DNA of 64,000 nt from Chlorophyllum brunneum (lineage: Eukaryota; Basidiomycota; Agaricomycetes; Agaricales; Agaricaceae): NCBI GenBank assembly GCA_963576785.1, contig OY756140.1, positions 1,550,001-1,614,000 on the forward strand, given 5' to 3'. Of this stretch, positions 58,204 to 64,000 are shown piece by piece; positions within the stretch are counted from its first letter, which is position 1, and each line of letters opens with the position of its first letter. The position numbers and the translations under genes are program-made. Under the pieces are notes generated by a model. It did not search any database. It saw only the letters and a program-made list of their open reading frames with translations, and was not told the DNA's origin.

Positions 58204-59448
58204 TTAGTCGGTCTTATGCCTAGACGTGTGTGAGAGAGTATTGGATCTGTGATCGACTAGGAACACGCACGCGCTGCCATTAGCTTTCCCGTTAGCATGT
58301 CCATTAACGTGACCATTAGCTTTCGAAACGGCGGGCTTGTAAGTTTGGAAATAGAAGTTGATGAAAAGGCCCAGATAGCTGGTGAGCAGGGCGCAGCCGA
58401 ATATAGCAGAGCCCTCATCACCAGCGCAGTTTCCAAGATGAGGCAGATGCTTGTAGTACTTGAAAGCATAATGCTCATAAGCTGATGGTTGGTGAGTTCA
58501 CAACAACAAGGGGAACTGATTCACTTACTGCCGAAATAAACAACACAGAGATCGATGATGAATTGAACGATTTGCATGGTCGTGAGGTATTTCTTCCACT
58601 ATAAAATTCGTCAGAGCGCAGGTGTGCAGTGAGATACAATTAAGCGCACCCAGAATCGTGCACCACCGGCCGTGGCATAATAATAATAGTCTGTCCTGCG
58701 CGTCAAAATAGAGTATTACTGAATTGCTGTGTACTCACACATAACGACATGTACAGCGAGGTTCAGGGTGATGACTGCCCACGACTAGAGTAAATGATGA
58801 GCGTGGCCATTACTGGACGAAGAAAAACCTGATTAAACTGACAATACTGGTCTTTCCGTTAAGCTGAGTGAAGCATAGCAAAGCGGTTGCCGAGTGGTGG
58901 AACACGTGGAGAAATTCTGTTATGAGAACAAGTCAAATGTAGAAGATCAAATGTAGAACACAGTGGAAAGATTGCGAACTCACGCATTGGTTTCTTTTTT
59001 AGCGCCAAGAAGACCGTGTCAAAAAGCTCAAGATACTTGAAGAAGTAGTTGATCAAATAATAAAATTCCATCCTCTTCACATAGATGAGAAGATGGTCGC
59101 CTTTGATTGCGTGACACTCACGGAAGTCCAAGCGTCTTCAGAACAGAGTGCATGATTGAGCCCGTGTCTCCACAGTCGTGGCACGATTTCCTCCAACATT
59201 AAGGCGAGTAATAAAGCACTTCCAGAGCTCAGAATAATATTGTGTATTTGAAATAGAGTCGTGAGCTTGTAAGGTTGGCGATTCGTCATAAGAGCCTTGA
59301 CACCGAAAATTATGCCTAAATAGCCCGCCAGCGCAGCAACGACTGCAGGGGTGGTGGAGAACGGTGTCTCGCCAATGACATAAGAAGAGAGATGGTGTGG
59401 GAGTCTATATGGAATGTAAGCAAGGAGGAAGTCAGCAAGGGGAGCCAT
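58204..59448 (-). CDS. Fatty-acid elongase (ELO family)
   Basis: About six exons. The start MAPLADFLLAYIPYRLPHH is chosen because it begins the conserved N-terminal helix region. Hydrophobic segments: TTPAVVAALAGYLGIIFGVK and FQIHNIILSSGSALLLALML. The ELO core is YYLINYFFKYLELFDTVF, LALKKKP, then the histidine box FLHVFHHSATALLCF, GKTSISWAVITLNLAVHVVM, YYYYATAGG and QIVQFIIDLCVVYF. Sequence after the last helix (YLGLFINFYFQTYKP) is KANGHVNGHANGKANGS and a basic tail to the stop at 58204, a run of NGH/NGK repeats; I see no dilysine ER-retrieval signal at the end. It performs the condensing step of fatty-acid elongation in the ER, feeding sphingolipid synthesis. Chain length and substrate cannot be told. 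Confidence 0.9.
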
Positions 59449-60206
59449 GGATGCAAGTGAGAAAGAGGACACGAAAGCAAAATTTGGAGGATCAACAACC
59501 GGGGGCGTCACTTGTGACGATGTGTCACATTTATCATCACGTCGACGAGGAGCACGTGTTTGAGCCTTGTGCAAATCAATTTACAGCAAAAATAATTATG
59601 ACATGTTATAAAATGTTTACTATGAAGCCCCACACACACTGCACAGGCAATCCTCAAGACCTCGCAATTCACGGCTGTCAACCCAGGGGCCTAAACCTGA
59701 GGGCCTCTTGAATTCACATATTCATCGTCAGTGCTGGGAATCGCTCATAACCGTCCTCATTCGCCGTCTAGTCACGAGTCCACATCATATCCTCAGTGTG
59801 ACCTCACGAAACATATACTCTCTGGAGCATGGTCATCCTAGGGTTGACTACTACTTATTGCAGGGACCGGAAAAGCTGGACGGATAATAATAATCAGACC
59901 TACTAGGCGCTTTCGCACACGAGCGCTCAGGGCCTTATCTTATAGATACCGTATCTTGCCGAGGGCGTAGATTCTTCTGTTTAGTTGTAAGGATTCATGT
60001 CACGGCGTGAGATCGTTTTGATTGATGCAATGACGTTACAAGTGGGACGGTCATGACTGGTTAACCAGTGACCTCACTCTTCTCCGCCCTGATTCCTTGC
60101 CTGCAGTCTGCTGCACTATCACTCTCCTACGCTGCCATTCATATCAACGCGTCGAACACCTACGAAGGTTGACCTATCGCCGGAAACCTGAACTACCCAC
60201 GCCCCG
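59449..60206. promoter_or_regulatory. Divergent intergenic region elongase / VPS13
   Basis: 758 bases between divergent ATGs. No gene is visible. A TATAAA sits near 59605, and AT-rich sequence occurs around 59580-59620 and 59885-59895. A short palindrome, GATACCGTATC, is near 59945. The final 120 bases before VPS13 are C/T-rich, a probable transcription start area. Confidence 0.4.
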
Positions 60207-63200
60207 ATGTGGTGGCAAGACCCTGGAAAGGAGCTCCTCAATGTTGTGCGTTCTATGGTGCATGTTTTCTCGGGTTTCACCTCAACTGACGTGATCCTGA
60301 ACATTCAAGTTGTTTAACCGGATCCTTGCACCTTATGTGGAGAATCTTGATCTTAATCAAGTAAACTATGGAATCGGCCAAGGTTAGGGCTTGAGCGATC
60401 AGGGCTTGCCAACACTTATCTTTCCAAGGTCAACTTACTTTGCGCAAACTCCGACTGAAAAAGGGTGCCCTAGACAAATTCCAATTTCCAGTAGATGTTC
60501 TCGAAGGTGCGGCTCTAATGTATGAAGGGGGACCATGTCCTGAAGCCAGCTAGGCCATCTGGGAAAGTTCACTTTGTCTCTGCATTGGATGAACCTGGGC
60601 AACCAGCCGGTGGAGATCTTGGTCGAGGATATTTACCTGCTTGTCGTCCCGACAGCAACGAATCAAGCTAACCCAGAAGAAGATGAAGAGCGAGCGCAGG
60701 CAGCCAAAGCCGAACGACTCGAGAATGCCGAATTGTTTCATATGCAAGATCAAACGACAGAGATGAAGGGCACGTACCATCTCATCGGTTGCTGACGAGA
60801 ATTTAACTCTTTTTCAGAGTCTCCGCAGACCCAAGGCCTGTGGCAATCTCTGTTAAACAAAATAATCAACAACGTTCAGGTTACCATCAAGAATATTCAC
60901 GTACGTTACGAAGATAAACTCAGCGTTCCAGGAGTGAGTCATCTTGGATGTATTTGGGCGTAGGTGTTGACCACCGGCCTTACAGCACCCTTTTGCAGCG
61001 GGGCTTACTTTAGCGAGTTTTTCGGCCGTTTCTGTAAACGAAGAATGGCAACCGGCATTTATTGAGAGTACCGCTGGCTCCATTCACAAGGTCAGATTGG
61101 ATGGATACCCGCCTGATGCTGTCTAACAGGATGTTTCCAGCTCTCTAAACTGGAGTCACTTGCTCTCTATTTTGATACAGACTCCGGAAGCATGGCCGGT
61201 TTACCACCTGCAGAAGCGTTAGAGAAGTTTACTGCAATGGTGATTTGTGTGGTGTCATATATCATTTCCATGCTGACGATATTCCTTGCAGATCACGCAT
61301 GGGTCTGAGAATTCAAAACACCAATTCATCCTCAAACCTGTGTCTGGGGAAGGGCGGGTACAGTTTTTTGATTTTTTGATGCACCAGCATAAGCGCTTAT
61401 GCATTCGAATAGGTCATTGTTAATCACAAGATTGATAAACACACTCCTCGATTCGACGTACAACTGCTTTTTGACGAGATAGGGGTAGCCCTCGATCGGG
61501 ACCAATATCGGGATGTTTTGTCTTTGCTGGACATGTACCATGTCTATCTTCGCCAACATCAAGTAGGATTTCGATCGCCACCTGTTCACGAGTGCCGTAT
61601 TGAACTAGTATAGTATCGCAGATACCGGCCGAGTGATGAAGAATTCGAGGTCAATACCGCCAAGGCCAGGCTTCGTTATGCGGGAAATGCCATACTTGCG
61701 GAAGTGAGAGAGAAGCACCACAAATGGACTTGGGATTATTTTTCTGAGAGGCGGAATGACCGCAACGATTATATCCGCCTTTTCCAGAAGAAGCTGTTAG
61801 CCCCTCTATCGGGCGAGGTCTGTCCCATGTCCTTTTTGTCAGCTCGTACTTATAATGATCAGGATTTGGAAGACTATCAAGGCCTTGAACGAAAGATGTC
61901 GTACGAAGACCTTCGGTTTTATCGTTCCTTGGCGCGTTCCCGGTTACGAAAGGATGAAGCTCTAAGGAAGAAGTTGGAGGAAGAAAAGCGTCAGCAGCAA
62001 ACAACAAAGCAAGGGTGGTCAAGCTGGTTATGGGGTAGTTCCTCCCAATCTACTGACCAAATCGACGTGTTCAAGGGCGAGATGACGGACGAACAGCGCA
62101 AACAGCTCTATGATGTACTCGATTATGACGAAAAAGAGGCAATAGCGAATTCCCTGGAGGCACCAAGGAACTCACTCAAAACCCGAATTACTGCCAAACT
62201 TCGGACCGGTTCATTTGCTTTAAAGACAAACCCTCATGATGACTCAAAAGATATCCTATCAATCGTGTTTGATACATTCTATGCCGACGTTGTGCAACGA
62301 CCCGACAATTTAGAGGCTACTCTCTCGTTGAAGGCCTTTAAGGTATTTGATGGGACAACCGAAAACACACTTTATCCCCAGATAGTCAGAGTCAAATCTT
62401 CTATGGGCTCGCAAGTGCTGTCCGGAGGCGACGAAGAAGCCTTTTTCTTTGTGAAGTACGAAAACAACCCATTGGACAATCGAGCCGATAACGCGTTAAC
62501 GATACGCATGAGGCACATGGAGATAATCTATCATAGAGGTTACGTCGAGGCTGTGTATAAATTTTTCAAGCCGCCGTCTAGTCAGTTGGAATCTGTTGAG
62601 GCCTTGCTGGTAAGGATTGACTATCTCATTTTTGCCATTTCTTGACCGGCCCATAGAACGCTGCCAGTCAGACTTTGGAGGGCTTAAGGAAAGAGACCAG
62701 AGCGGGTCTGGAATACGCCTTACAGACCCACAAGACAATTGACATCCATATGGATCTGAATGCACCGATTATTATTTTACCCGAAGAGTATGTTAACTCC
62801 TCAAAACCTGCATTTCGTTTACACTTACATTTATGTGTAGTATCACCATCAGTAATTGCAAGCATCTCGTAATCGATGCTGGGCACATTGCCATAGAGAG
62901 TGATCTTGTGGACAAGGACGCTATTCGAACAATTCAATCCAAGCGCAATCAACAATACAGTGACGAGGACTATCACCAACTTGAGTCCCTCATGTATGAC
63001 AAAATGTCTTTGCGTCTTGAAGATGCACAGGTAACAGCTCTTCTCAACTAATGGGGCATACGCTGAAAGAACATCCTTCCCCTCTTCAGTTTGTCCTTGG
63101 TGACAGTCTTTCCGCTTGTCTAGATGCCCTTTCATCAGGATCACACGACAGCCTTCACCTGCTAGAGCGGATCAATATTCATCTCGATGTCCAAAAATCC

Positions 63201-64000
63201 ATAGTTCCAACGGCTGTTAACCTCGCACGGTTCAAAATAGCAGGAAATCTTCCTTCGTTGCAAGTCAACCTCTCCGATTCCAAGTACAAAGCTTTGATGC
63301 GGTTGATTGATACCTGCGTACCCAAATTCAATGACAATGTGATCCAATCCACGGCTTCTCCTCGAAGCAGTTTGCCCACATTCCAAATGCCCGTTGGATT
63401 GTTTGGATCGGCCGGTCCAGAAATCAGCATCGAAACTCAAGAACAGGACGATCAAGATGATAGCGGTAGCGTACAAACCGACACGTTTTTCGAGGCCGAG
63501 GAAAGTTTGCAAACTGTAACGCCCCTTCCTGTTATTTTTTCCTGATTTTAGCTCTTCTGACCACCGTCGCCTGGTAACAGGACTATCGTCAACAACTTTG
63601 CCAAATCGATTTTCAGGTGGGGGTACTCCAGATATCTCTCTTCAAAAGTGCACCATCGTCCGAAAAGCCCCTGGGGGATCTTAAGCTGGAAGGGTTCGCT
63701 CTGACATTCGGAATGACCGAGTATGACATGAAAGTCAACGTTCAGTTGCGGTGAGTGCCATACTTGTTCAAGAGCGGATTTTCCGGCTCATTTTTCATTG
63801 CGTTTAGGTCAGTTTCGATGGGCCTTATGGCGCCGAACGCTCAACTCAAGGACGTCGTTACTTGTGAACCATCAACGATGGGTTCCAACACAGACCTTCT
63901 AAGTGTCATTTACACCCGCGCGCAAAAAGATTCTCCGGAATATAGTACTGTGTACGAAGGCATCGATCAGAGCGTCGATGTTCGGATCTCTACCATCGTA
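60207..64000 (+). CDS. VPS13: Lipid-transfer protein VPS13 (N-terminal part, cut by window end)
   Basis: The start MWWQDPGKELLNV (exon 60207-60245) is spliced over a 64-nt intron to LFNRILAPYVENLDLNQVNY, then GIGQGQLTLRKLRLKKGALD, FQFPVDVLEGHLGKFTLSLH and WMNLGNQPVEILVEDIYLLV. This is the Chorein_N domain. Next come DPEEDEE-like NPEEDEERAQAAKAERLENA, LLNKIINNVQVTIKNIHVRY, IVNHKIDKHTPRFDVQLLFD, and WTWDYFSERRNDRNDYIRLF. The long repeating-beta-groove region follows (about 13 exons), with an acidic insert (QEQDDQDDSGS). VPS13 bridges membrane contact sites and moves glycerolipids in bulk; it also acts in yeast vacuolar sorting and sporulation. Only about the first thousand residues of roughly 3,000 are in the window, so the VAB and C-terminal domains are not visible. 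Confidence 0.93.

Overview
The window looks like nuclear DNA of a mushroom-type basidiomycete (probably Agaricomycetes). Evidence: almost every gene is broken by many short GT-AG introns of about 45-75 nt, genes lie on both strands at roughly one per 2.3 kb, and the proteins are eukaryotic housekeeping types with fungal features (Hsp104, Ppz-type phosphatase, Ime2/Crk1-type kinase, TPR-less Sgt1). I see no transposon, rRNA, CRISPR array or obvious tRNA. I stitched the gene models by eye from splice sites and conserved residues, so internal exon borders are proposals.

Layout. 1-8.1 kb: SGT1, dihydrofolate reductase, mitochondrial ribosomal bL36 (minus), a DMT-family transporter, a Ppz-type phosphatase (minus), ribosomal protein uS17/RPS11 (minus). 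9.0-15.7 kb: DNA ligase I, mitochondrial pyruvate carrier MPC1 (minus), an uncharacterised basidiomycete-type gene, IPP isomerase (minus). 15.9-25.3 kb: meiotic kleisin REC8 (minus), a GRAMD4-like membrane protein (minus), INCENP. 25.5-34.6 kb: DCP2 decapping enzyme, a 2-kb gap, PRPP synthetase, Ime2/Crk1-like kinase. 36.1-43.8 kb: NDUFS6 (minus), HSP104 (minus), DPH7 (plus, sharing a 144-bp divergent promoter with HSP104), a TMEM135-like protein (minus). 44.1-54.8 kb: a dysferlin-domain protein (minus), HSCB/JAC1 co-chaperone, a DExH RNA helicase, AP-2 alpha adaptin. 54.8-64 kb: RasGAP (minus), fatty-acid elongase (minus), and the N-terminal part of VPS13, cut by the window end.

This is ordinary core genome and I do not claim a new molecular system. 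The points of most interest are: REC8, INCENP, an Ime2-type kinase and DNA ligase I close together, with a dysferlin-domain protein whose relatives include sporulation proteins; the HSP104/DPH7 intergenic region with a perfect CRE palindrome, TATA and a degenerate heat-shock array; several gene structures that automated callers are likely to get wrong (stopless 3n intron in DFR1, 9-nt coding terminal exon in bL36m, last intron of AP-2 alpha, NDUFS6 3' end); a tetracysteine motif in HSCB; and one conserved-looking gene of unknown function.
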